Source: Pseudoips prasinana (Eukaryota; Arthropoda; Insecta; Lepidoptera; Nolidae). From it: a DNA stretch of 64,000 nt. The notes under the pieces are model-generated. The model saw nothing but the letters and a program-made list of their open reading frames with translations. It was not told the DNA's origin and made no database searches. Made by a program: the position numbers and the translations under genes. Position 1 is the stretch's first letter. Each line of letters begins with the position of its first letter. The stretch spans positions 25,952,001-26,016,000 of the forward strand of contig OX621247.1 of assembly GCA_951640165.1 (NCBI GenBank). The letters run 5' to 3'. Shown here piece after piece: positions 55,404 to 64,000 of the stretch.

Positions 55404-55580
55404 GAGCAGTCTGAAATATGCATCTTTCTTCCCGCAAACAAAAGAAGAAATTCAAACTTTCGGCCTCGGAATGATGAAAAATTTTAAACTGTCACTAATT
55501 GTGAGCAGTCTGAAATATGCATCTTTCTTCCCGCAAACAAAAGAAGAAATTCAAACTTTCGGCCTCGGGATGATGAAAAA
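55404..55580 (+). repeat. 99-bp tandem duplication in the Crypton-like element
   Basis: GAGCAGTCTGAAATATGCAT starts at 55404 and again at 55503. The second copy ends at the insertion boundary (CTCGGGATGATGAAAAA). Confidence 0.92.
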
Positions 55581-55632
55581 AATATTCAATGTACAGTTTT
55601 GACTTTCCTACGATTTTATTATATGTATAGAT

Positions 55633-56232
55633 TTGATATAATACGGAATAATCGCAGTGGAATGTTTCAAAGTTCCCATATTACACGAGACTAGGTCAGT
55701 ATTTACGCAGACGATTGCAGATAGTGGTCAGTAATGGCTAATAGGAGTACTTAATAGCTTATCTTCGCGGTCCACAGTGCGCCAGACAGACCCAGTTAGT
55801 GGGGCCACGGTCGTACACACGAGTTTATAGTATAGTCGACGTCAAGTCAGTGATTACACTTTGAACTTTACAGCGTCTTTATTTAGCTAGCAATAAGGGC
55901 GATATATGTAGTACAAATGTAACTACTAACATGGCAACGGCTTTATTACAATTTGCTTGTTACTGGGACTAATTACGTAGATACTTCGACAGTTTTATCA
56001 TGTGAGATGATTGGAAGAGTATTGGCTGAACGAAATCTATACCTACCAAACACAAACATATGTGTTTATAATTTATTTATTTATTTATTGGACTCAACTT
56101 AATTTTACCATTACAGGGAACCTAATGCGATAGAAAAGTTACTGTAATTATAATTCAATTGCGTATTATGTACATTTCTAAATAACTAATGTATATTTTT
56201 TATAGCGTGTTAATTTTTTTTTTTTTTTATAA
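55633..56232. other. Unclassified sequence with (TTTA)n and poly-T
   Basis: An AATTTATTTATTTATTTATT tract at 56078 and a T-run at 56215-56230 suggest old reversed retroelement tails. Confidence 0.4.
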
Positions 56233-56235
56233 TTG

Positions 56236-56658
56236 AATATGTCACACCGCTCATCCTAGCCCCAAACTAAGCAAAGCTTGTACTATGGGTACCAGGCGAC
56301 GATATACATACTTATATAGGTAGATAAATACTTAAATACATAGAAAACATCCATGACTCAGAAACAAATATTCGTGCTCATCACACAAATAATAATAATA
56401 ATATCTGGGGGGGGGGGGGGACACTGTCACACAGATCATGCTAGCCCCAAACTAAGCAAAGCTTGTACTATGGGTACCAGGCGACGATATACATACTTAT
56501 ATAGATAGATAAATACTTTAATACATAGAAAACATCCATGACTCAGAAACAAATATTCGTGCTCATCACACAAATATTTGCACTTACCGGGATTCGAACC
56601 CAGGACCACCAGCTTCGTAGGCAGGAGCACTACCAACTAGGCTACGGTGACCGTACGT
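56236..56658 (-). repeat. Two SINE-1 copies, one inserted in the other
   Basis: A first copy (56236-56393) lacks its head. Its body stops at CTCATCACACAAAT, where the AAT-repeat tail of a second, complete copy (56394-56655) begins. Confidence 0.78.
56407..56420. repeat. 14-base G run in a SINE-1 tail
   Basis: ATATCT is followed by 14 G and ACACTGTCACACAGATCAT, where other copies have CTAGGGACAATG. Length may be unstable or a sequencing artefact. Confidence 0.9.
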
Positions 56659-56814
56659 AGTAACATACAATCAAGTAAGCCGCCCTTGTGAAGTCGTTCA
56701 GTGAGCAAGCGAATAAGTCTACTGATTCAGCGACCTGGTTGAGCGCGAGTCATTAGCGCTTGTTGCAACAAGTTAGTGCGTGCAGTGGGTACCGTCAGCA
56801 ACGTATAATGTAAT

Positions 56815-57168
56815 GTCCTCCCGACCGAATTTCGTCCACGGCGGCCAGTTTCAATGGAGACTAGCCAATTGCGCACGACATATTATAGTGCACAAGTGTG
56901 TGCGCAAACACAGGGGCACTTTCTATTTCATCACTCTCATGAGCCGATGGGATGACTAGCGACACGACCGGAAAGAGATCAGGTACAGGACCGACGGCTT
57001 TACGTGCTCTCCGAGGGGGTGTAATACCGCCAACTTCCAGACTTCGGGCTGACACTGCGAAATTTCTTTTTACGGAATAATCCCAAAATCACTTTTTGGC
57101 CCGACCCGGGATTTGAACCCATTGATTATCTGCGGTTGAACACGCTACCGCTAGACCAAGGAGGTAGT
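56815..57168 (-). repeat. SINE-4 copy, fullest
   Basis: CCCGACCGAATTTCGTCCAC, AGTGCACAAGTGTGTGCGCA, CGACACGACCGGAAAGAGAT and GACCCGGGATTTGAACCCAT then CTACCGCTAGACCAAGGAGG, a reversed tRNA-like head. Confidence 0.72.
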
Positions 57169-57172
57169 CAAG

Positions 57173-57458
57173 TGTGTTTATATAAATAAGGTGATTGTAC
57201 CATGGTACAAATGCCAAAACAATAATGTTTACAAACAAACTGCCAGTGACTTATCTTAATATCTCATCACCAACTGAGACATGTTAAATGCATAAAATGC
57301 CGGAATTTCGTAATTAATTTTATAGACCATTTCTTTACCACTCGCGACACGTAAGTGCTTAAAGATCATGAAGGCACTTATTGACTTTCCAAAAAATCTT
57401 TTATAAACTATGACGCACTTCAGAAAATAGCGAGTGATAAGTTTTTTATATACCTAAC
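57173..57458 (+). repeat. Direct repeat, paired with 60488
   Basis: TGTGTTTATATAAATAAGGT, ATAATGTTTACAAACAAACT, GCATAAAATGCCGGAATTTC and AGATCATGAAGGCACTTATT recur at 60498-60885 with scattered changes. Confidence 0.75.
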
Positions 57459-57760
57459 AAACAAGAGGACACTTTAGGAGCACGCTCTCTACCCATGACA
57501 CTTAACAATTCTTTTTTTTATTTCATTCTTGTATGTTTGTTTGTTTGTAATGAAAAGAGCTACATTATTAGCAAGTAACGTGGGATGTATATAATTTTCA
57601 AATAATTTAGGTAAACTCAATATTTTACGTGCACTGCGATAACTATTGATGATACATGAAATAATGTACTACGTGTTTATAGAACTCACCATTATCCACA
57701 AAAATTAAAGGAATATATTAAACTTTAATCAGATGAATGAATCAATAATAAACTTAATTA
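57459..57760. other. Unclassified AT-rich sequence
   Basis: Nothing is recognised. Confidence 0.4.
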
Positions 57761-57761
57761 C

Positions 57762-57985
57762 ACACGGCCATCTGGTCCCAAACTAAGCAGAGTTTGAACT
57801 ATGGAAACCGGATAACTGATACTACATACATGTACTACTTTTCTGTTTTGTAAATACATACTTATATAGATAATTACACCCAAACTCAGGACAAACAGAC
57901 ATGTTCATGCACACAAACATCTGTCCTGGGTGGGAATCGAACCCACGACCTGCGACGTGCAAAGCAAACCACGCCACAGTTCAAT
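57762..57985 (-). repeat. SINE-3 copy
   Basis: CACACGGCCATCTGGTCCCA, GTCCTGGGTGGGAATCGAAC and CCACGACCTGCGACGTGC. Confidence 0.75.
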
Positions 57986-58147
57986 CCGTTTGTGAAATTC
58001 GAAATATAACTTTGACTCCCTATATACAATGTAGAGCTGATCATTATACCTTAATGGGAAGTTAATATTTTATGATCATGTGCGCTTGTGATATGTTGTT
58101 CAGTTCCATAGACAAATTAAGCTCTTTAAGTAACGTCCACTATTATT

Positions 58148-58418
58148 CATCATCATCATATGCCGAAAGACGCCCACTGCTGGACAAAGACCTCCCCCAA
58201 AGATCTCCACCATTGCCGGTCTTGCGCTATCCGCATCCAGCGCTTTCCACTGTGACCCTCACAAGATCATTGGTCCATCTTGTAGGGGGCCTGCCAACGC
58301 TGCGTCTTCCGGTTCGTTGTCGCCACTCGAGAACCTTTCGGTCCCAAGCGGCCGTCGGATCTACGAGCTATGTGCCCTGCCCACTGCCACTTCAGATTGG
58401 CAAATCTATTTTTTCTAA
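58148..58418 (-). mobile_element. RTE-type LINE 3' end
   Basis: ATCATCATCATATGCCGAAA, CCCACTGCTGGACAAAGACC, ATCTTGTAGGGGGCCTGCCA and CTGCCACTTCAGATTGGCAA align with 262-500. The 117-codon plus frame here is antisense to the LINE. Confidence 0.78.
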
Positions 58419-58785
58419 TAAATAAATTATACAAGATACATTGATACTCCTTTTAAATTCATCTGCTTTTTAGATAACATTTTTTCTACATTCCAGTCAT
58501 AAGTCATTCCAGCTAACATGAGATATGAATCGTCATAATCAACCAGACAGGCACCACAAAGCTGTATAATGGTTGTATAATCGTTCCCATCATTGTTTGA
58601 CGTAAATTTGTTATCCTAATGAATGGGACCATTGTTGAATGCATTTGTAGTAAACTTCTACCTTCCCATTTTGTTTAATTTTGATGGTAATGATCATTTG
58701 TGGCGCCGGCGCCAAGGTAATTTACATTCTAATAGTTTTATTAATTCTAACTTTTTATGTTACCTTATACTCTAGAGTTTGAGTA
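58419..58785. other. Unclassified sequence
   Basis: Nothing is recognised. Confidence 0.4.
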
Positions 58786-58789
58786 GGGA

Positions 58790-58928
58790 CAGACGCCAGC
58801 ACATCAAGCTACCCCAATCTGTCAAATTTCCCCATTACAAAGTGAGCCTTATGCTTATTAGATAAAGTTGAAAATCTATAAAAGGAATTTGACAGATTGG
58901 GGTAACTTGATGTGCTGGCGTCTGTACT
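58790..58928. mobile_element. MITE-P, reference copy
   Basis: ACAGACGCCAGCACATCAAG then CTACCCCAATCTGTCAAATT is mirrored by AATTTGACAGATTGGGGTAA then CTTGATGTGCTGGCGTCTGT. Confidence 0.88.
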
Positions 58929-58937
58929 TCTTGGCCT

Positions 58938-59060
58938 CGTTGTTAGACCAACGGGGCCCAGAAGTACTCAAACTCGCATAGCGTGTTTAACCACAGAGGT
59001 TCAAATCTCGAGTGAGACCAAAACGTTTTTGGGATTTTAGCAAACTTCAGAAGTAGGTTG
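58938..59060 (+). repeat. tRNA-headed SINE-like fragment
   Basis: ACTCGCATAGCGTGTTTAAC and the B-box-like GGTTCAAATCTCGAGTGAGA then CCAAAACG resemble the 6480 repeat. Confidence 0.45.
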
Positions 59061-59091
59061 TTATCAAATTTATAATATCCTTGGATTCACA

Positions 59092-59425
59092 CACGGTCAT
59101 CTGATCACAAACTAAGCAAAACTTAGACTATGGAAACCAGATAAATGATATACTACACATACTAAATTTATTTTTTAAGTACATACTTATATACATAGAT
59201 AATTACACCCAGACTTAGGACAAACAGACATGTTCATGCATACAAATATCAGTCCTGGATGGGAATCGAAACCACAACCTGCGGCGAGAAAAGCAAGCAT
59301 TTACCAATTACACCAATAGGCCCGTCAACTGACCGTACGTTTTAAATTCCATAGTACAAGCTCTACTTAGTTTGGGATCAGATAGCCGTGTGTAACTAAT
59401 GTCCCACGATATTATTATTATTATA
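59092..59425. repeat. SINE-3 (minus) followed by a SINE-3 tail (plus)
   Basis: 59092-59330 reads minus (CACACGGTCATCTGATCACA to CACCAATAGGCCCG). 59345-59425 reads plus (CCATAGTACAAGCTCTACTT, TTTGGGATCAGATAGCCGTG, then (ATT)n). Confidence 0.7.
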
Positions 59426-59429
59426 TTGG

Positions 59430-59692
59430 TAGTGCCTCTAGCATGTTTACAGAAGCGAGAGTGGACGGCTTTCATGCTATTATGCGTAAGAGGCAACCGC
59501 CTCTTTACTTAGTAGATTGCGGAGCAGCACTAATGGCATCCTAAAAGTCATTGCTGAGAAGTATAACTCCTGCATTATGAAGGAGTTCTTAAGAGTCCGA
59601 ATGGAGTAGGAGTATTAATATAAGAGTAATATAAGAACGTAGGAGTATAGGAAAATAAATTGTTATTATTATTATTATATCTTAAGATACTT
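59430..59692 (+). mobile_element. LINE 3' scrap (as 48693)
   Basis: GCCTCTAGCATGTTTACAGA then AGCGAGAGTGGACGGCTTTC corresponds to ASSMFTEARVDGF. The downstream part is frameshifted and ends AAATAAATTGTTATTATTAT. Confidence 0.65.
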
Positions 59693-60487
59693 GAAACCTC
59701 GACAATTCACGTTATTCAACATAAACATAACAATAATAAAACATATAATATAGTATTATGTAACCTGCACCACGTACAGAAGAGCTCGAAAATGGCGTAT
59801 CTAATATCTGACCACACGCGCGTGTCTATTTAGTGTCCATATCTGCGGTACGTGTCTTACTTACTAATTGACCGAAGTGATACGTAGAAGCAACGCTTAA
59901 TTGTACCTATAAACTGCTTATATAGAACACAGTTACAGTGTGTAAGTCACCCAATATTCTTATTGTTATTACATCATACTTCACACAGTACTCTTATAAC
60001 AGCTGTTTAATTTCCAAAGATAAAAATCTTCAAGGTTCGAGAAAGTGATTAAAGTTGACACATTTTATTACATTAATAAAAACTTAAGTGTATTGCAGAA
60101 ACCAGTTAGTGCGCAAAATTTAACATGCATTTTCCAAGCCACGTAACGGACGCCAATAAAAAAAAATAAGAATGTTCCTAATTCTTTGCTTGAAATGCCT
60201 ATTAGATCACGATAAATAAATTTAATGTAAGGTCGCAATACTTTATCAGGTTAAATAAAAACATGGTTATTTTTTTGTTTATATATACAAACAATTGATT
60301 AAAAGCGTGGATGGTAAAACTCGAAATATTTGCATTTTTTTAATATAATATATTCTCCGGTTTCCTGCAACTTACACTCACTACCATAATTTAGATTAAA
60401 TAATATTGCTAAGAAAGCTTCGCACTTTACTCTCAAATATTTTAACGAAGTAAAAGCCATGTCCAAATTTTATCACTACGAATTGAT
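59693..60487. other. Unclassified sequence
   Basis: Nothing is recognised. Confidence 0.4.
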
Positions 60488-60885
60488 AAACACAAACATA
60501 TGTGTTTATATAAGGTGATCCAGCTACCCCAATCTGTCAAATTTGCCCGAATGAAAGTGAACCTTATGCATTTGTGATAAAGTTGAAATCTATAAAAGAA
60601 ATTTAACAGATTGGGGTAGCTGGATGTGCCATTGGACAAATGTCAAAATGATAATGTTTACAAACAAACTCCTTGTGACTTATCTTAATATCTCATCAAC
60701 AACCGACTCATGTTAAATGTATAAAATGCCGGAATTTCGTAAACAATTTTATAGACAATTTCTTTACCACACGATACTTAAGTGCTCAAAGATCATGAAG
60801 GCACTTATTGACTTAACGGGCAAAAACTCTTTTTTAAATTACCACGCACTTCAGAATATAGCGAGTTATAAGTTTTTTATACTAC
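60488..60885 (+). repeat. Direct repeat, paired with 57173, carrying a MITE-P
   Basis: The repeat is interrupted at 60513-60630 by a terminally shortened MITE-P (CCAGCTACCCCAATCTGTCA to ACAGATTGGGGTAGCTGG). Copy 57173 has none, which gives a near-empty site. Confidence 0.72.
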
Positions 60886-61438
60886 CAAGGTTAGTTTTTT
60901 AATGTAACTATGTATTTGTGGCATCTTATTAGATGGAAGTGTTTGGTCGTTTTGCTTTGCTTTTTTTCTTTGAGTTTGTAGAAGGGTTAAGGTATCTTTT
61001 ATCTTCAGTGAAAGGTGTGCTCAGATTTCCTGGTCAAATTATCAGTAGCAGACCACGACGGTCGGTTATACAAAAATAATCACGTCACTAGCAAATTATC
61101 CCATCAAATTTTCCCGTTTTTGTTTTTCCCATTTGGATTTCACTAATTTTTTCGCAGTTGAAACGTAGGGTTCGAAAAGAGCTGCTGCAAAAAAATTGTG
61201 AAAGTTTCTCGTAAAGTCAATGTTCAATACAACCAAATACCAAATATTGCCAACACATCAATTCACAGTGATTTAAAGTCAAGCTCTTGTTCAGAGATCC
61301 CTAACACATACGGAATAAACGGTTGTATGAATGAACAAAACAGGATAAATCTTTAATAGCCTTGCCGACCTCGGAATCATTCACTTTATGAGGAATCTAA
61401 ACAAGTTAAGGATATCATCATCTTAACAGCTTATAGAC
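60886..61438. other. Unclassified sequence
   Basis: Nothing is recognised. Confidence 0.4.
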
Positions 61439-61439
61439 G

Positions 61440-61585
61440 TTCAATTTCTCCAAAGATGTTCACAATGTCATTCTCCACAGCGCCCCTTTCAAGATCATCG
61501 GTCCATCTTGTAAGGGACCTGCTTACGCTCGTCTTTTGGTTCGTCGTCACCGCTGGAGAATGTTTCTGCCCTAGCGGCGCCCTAA
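61440..61585 (-). mobile_element. RTE-type LINE 3' scrap
   Basis: CTCCAAAGATGTTCACAATG, TCAAGATCATCGGTCCATCT then TGTAAGGGACCTGC, and GAGAATGTTTCTGCCCTAGC. Confidence 0.6.
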
Positions 61586-61929
61586 TATTTAATATAACAG
61601 TTAATATTTATTTTATGTACCTGTATATATAAAATAAATATTCTAATCCAAATGAATGCGTAGTATTTTTGTCTCAACCTATACGGTTTTTTCAATTGCT
61701 AAACGAGTATACATTTTGAACACGAGTTAACAAATTGACGGCTTGTTGAGAGTCACTCAGATCAGCAAACCACATCATTAAAATTGTAAAACCTCCGCGC
61801 TTCAAAAAACACGTGACTCTTGGTTGAAGCCTACTTTATTTAGTAACGTGATTATAAAGTTAAGAAATATAAAAAAAAATGCCGTGTTTACGCACACACT
61901 AATCTCTGATGAGATTCCCTGCTTACTTA

Positions 61930-62068
61930 TCGTATGGGCAGTGGTTACCCTAGTGTCAGAGTTGTTCAAGCCGCCCAGTAGGACTCTGACATGGCTTAAC
62001 AATTGTTGTCTAATAGCTTCAACCAGGACCGACTGTTTAACGTGCCCACCAAAGCTACCACACCCATC
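61930..62068 (+). repeat. REP-V copy, 5' part
   Basis: TCGTATGGGCAGTGGTTACC, CCCAGTAGGACTCTGACATG and TTCAACCAGGACCGACTGTT. A 3' scrap (CATCTATGGCCTGACCTCAA then AGTTGCTTAACCTCGCC) is at 62345-62395. Confidence 0.65.
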
Positions 62069-62419
62069 ATATTCATGTTTCAAAAACTACGCCATATTGA
62101 TGATACTAAATTGATAAGGAAAGTCTATTAGGCATTATGTCAATCTATTATACAATACTGCATCACTGTTCCAAAAGCATTAAATAAAATAAAAAAGGTT
62201 TTTATTCACGTAGACTTTAAAAAAGCGCTTGTAAATAGTCAGAACATGTTTGTAGTAATATAGTTGTATACATTAGATATTATTTCTAGTAACATAGATA
62301 TTTAGGTACATCTTGTATGAAAACATTTATAAAACACCCATCATTATCACCCATCTATGGCCTGACCTCAAGCCCAGTTGCTTAACCTCGCCCATCCTCG
62401 CCTGGTATCCGTCAGTACA

Positions 62420-63450
62420 GATTGAATTCGGTTCAGAACATCATAGACCTACACTAAAAAGTTAAGCACTTATATTCATACTTAGTGTATAAGGAAATGC
62501 TAAAGACAAACTAAAGCAAAAAATTATGACGTATATAACACAATGCCGTGACATTTTTTTCAACTTAACTGCGTAGATGTTACAACTGCGACCACTTTTT
62601 GCCAAATTAACTACCATTTGTATAGTTAAGGAACCATTTATAGTTAATATTATATTCAAGTTACTTATAGCTGCCAACGGAACCTTATTATTAGCCTCCA
62701 CTGTCCGTCCGACAGTTGCCAGTAGGCTGTATCTCATGAGCGTTCAGTAACACGTGTCCGTGTCACGTGACTGTGTAATTATATCCACGCTATAGTAACA
62801 AATAAAAATTGATAGAGATTTCAAGAGAAGTACAGCGTTTATTCGCTCAAAGAGCAGCCCGACTGGGGAAGTACCTCTACCTTACAAAAGACATTCCTTA
62901 ATAATAACATTAATAATTTTAATGTTGTGTTTCTGCGTGTGAGTACGGTCGCCAGAGTTCATTGGGGTGGGGGGAAGGTCAGCAACACTTGTTTGCTGAC
63001 TCTTAAAGGCCGACAACGCTCCCGTGACTCCTCTGGTATTGCGAGTGTACATAGGCGGCGGTCATCACTTACCATCATGTGACCCACTTGCCCGTTTGGC
63101 GTCTACGTTTTTTATATCAGTATTAAAAATACAAAGTATAAATTTAAAAATAAACCAACTTTGGTTACAAAATAACAAAGGATGCGCAAAATATTGTTGG
63201 ATTACTCAAACTGTTTAAAATAATCACATGCAATGAAGTGAGTTTGTTGTGCAGCTCATCTATGCGATTGATTTCCCTTAACGAATACCCAATTCCTAGC
63301 ATTACATGGATTCACCGTGCGGGAAACGGGTCCATCGCGTGATAGAGGAGGGAACACTCGACAGGGTCTCATACAATCAACATCAGATTTCCATATTTTT
63401 TTAAGTTCGTACAGTAGGATTTAACTTCTTCAACAGACAGTACCATATTG
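62420..63450. other. Unclassified sequence
   Basis: No recognised repeat or gene. Frames of 64-91 codons lack motifs. Confidence 0.4.
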
Positions 63451-63453
63451 TTT

Positions 63454-63577
63454 GTACAGACGCCAGCACATCAAGTTACCCCAATCAGTAAAATTTCCCC
63501 AATTGAAAGTGAACCCTATGCGTATGTAATAAAGTTGAAAAAAAATAAAAAAAAAATTGACAGGTAGCTGGATGATA
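63454..63577. mobile_element. MITE-P, degenerate copy
   Basis: GTACAGACGCCAGCACATCA, AAGTTACCCCAATCAG and CCCCAATTGAAAGTGAACCC. The right arm is reduced to TTGACAGGTAGCTGGATGAT after an A-rich tract. Confidence 0.72.
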
Positions 63578-63869
63578 ATATTTAGTTTTTTTTTAATAAT
63601 AATAATTGATTTATTATTACAGCCAATAATACAAAGTTGGGTACTTTAACTTAAACATAACAAACAAAGATAATGAACCAAACAGACGAAACTACTAGAT
63701 TTAGGCTATACAAGTAGTAGATAGAGTTGCACCTGACTCCCAAACTAGAAGAGTTCCTGTGTTTTGAGTCAAATTTTGAATATTGACTTTGAGGTCGGCA
63801 GGAGATAGGTAACCGCCAAGTAGTTGAATTTATGATTGTCTCCATACTCCTTAGGATATATTAAGCTGT

Positions 63870-64000
63870 CAGGGCCTCCACCGGCTTAGTCGCCGAACAT
63901 CGATTTCTTAAATGGGGTTCAAATAAATAAAGCTTCAACGTTGACAATCGATTCCGGACCATTTATGACGTCACATGTAGTCATGGAAGCCGATTTAACG
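63870..64000. mobile_element. MITE-Q, cut by window edge
   Basis: AGGGCCTCCACCGGCTTAGT, CGCCGAACATCGATTTCTTA and CAATCGATTCCGGACCATTT. The right end lies outside the window. Confidence 0.72.

Larger units (their letters stand above)
54796..55580 (-). mobile_element. Crypton-like element remnant
   Basis: This ~785-bp insertion has three parts. Left (54796-54928) is an imperfect ~134-bp palindrome with ends AATAGTACATTACGTGCCAA and GGCGCGTATACTATT around TTGTCACCCGAGCC...GGGTGACAA. The middle holds the truncated minus-strand coding fragment. Right (55404-55580) is a 99-bp tandem repeat. CTTTCGG...ATGATGAAAAA occurs inverted at the two sides (minus strand near 54930-54955; plus strand near 55450-55480 and 55550-55578). 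It lies inside an ACT repeat. Confidence 0.65.
54534..55632 (+). repeat. ACT repeat split by the Crypton-like insertion
   Basis: ACTAGCTGTGCCCCGCGATT to CCCCAAGAATCCTTT (54534-54795) resumes as AAAATATTCAATGTACAGTT then TTGACTTTCCTACGATTTTA (55580-55632). Reference copies such as 14773 are continuous here, which dates the insertion as later. Confidence 0.8.

Noticed and set aside
58072..58425. 117-codon plus-strand frame as a gene
   Set aside because: It is antisense to an RTE LINE 3' end, whose coding strand is minus.

Overview
The window looks like TE-dense, gene-poor nuclear DNA of an insect, very probably a moth or butterfly. That assignment rests on recognising repeat types typical of Lepidoptera: a cecropia-subfamily mariner, RTE-type LINE tails ending in (GATGAT)n, several tRNA-headed SINEs, and the ACTAGCTGTG and GGGTTCCG...TTGGCCGG dispersed repeats. 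No database search was possible. I find no convincing host protein-coding exon, no true tRNA or rRNA gene, no CRISPR array and no prokaryotic feature.

Layout. 1-10 kb holds decayed RTE LINE ends, SINEs and AT-rich sequence. 10.75-13.39 kb holds two intact, almost identical mariner elements (1282 bp each, TA duplications) placed tail-to-tail with 67 bp between them. They lie in a tandemly duplicated host segment that continues to 14.35 kb and also carries a GGGTTCCG-type repeat. 14.4-36 kb is a mosaic of SINEs, MITEs (442-bp TA element at 22.3 kb; a 97-bp-arm hairpin at 34.5 kb), LINE 3' ends and AT-rich filler. 36.37-37.97 kb is a complete Tc1-type element with an intact DD34E transposase, followed by a six-copy ~148-bp tandem array (38.09-38.97 kb). 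40.7-43.4 kb holds a hairpin, a TTAA-flanked piggyBac-like MITE, a 27-bp minisatellite and an 87-bp in-frame repeat that encodes a 109-residue repetitive peptide. 44.79-50.77 kb is a ~3-kb direct tandem duplication whose copies have since gained different SINE and LINE insertions. 51-64 kb returns to nested repeats, including a Crypton-like remnant (54.8-55.6 kb) inside an ACTAGCTGTG repeat.

Names used below. SINE-1 has the head TAGCCTAGTTGGTAGTGCTC. SINE-2 has the head GTGGCGCAGCGGTTAAGAC. SINE-3 has the head GGCGTGGTTGGTAAATGCTT. SINE-4 is an antisense family with CGACCGGAAA. SINE-5 is related to SINE-1 and SINE-3 by its tail. RTE-S are short elements sharing the RTE LINE 3' end. ACT is the ACTAGCTGTG repeat. 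REP-V begins TATGGGCAGTGGTTACCCTA. MITE-P has termini GTACAGACGCCAGCACATCA. MITE-Q has termini GGGGCTCTACCGGCTAAGTC.

How the parts relate. The only intact proteins are three transposases, two mariner and one Tc1. The LINE pieces are 5'-truncated 3' ends with no enzymatic capacity here. SINEs and MITEs are non-autonomous passengers. Insertion-in-insertion relationships, and the tandem duplication, give a usable relative chronology.
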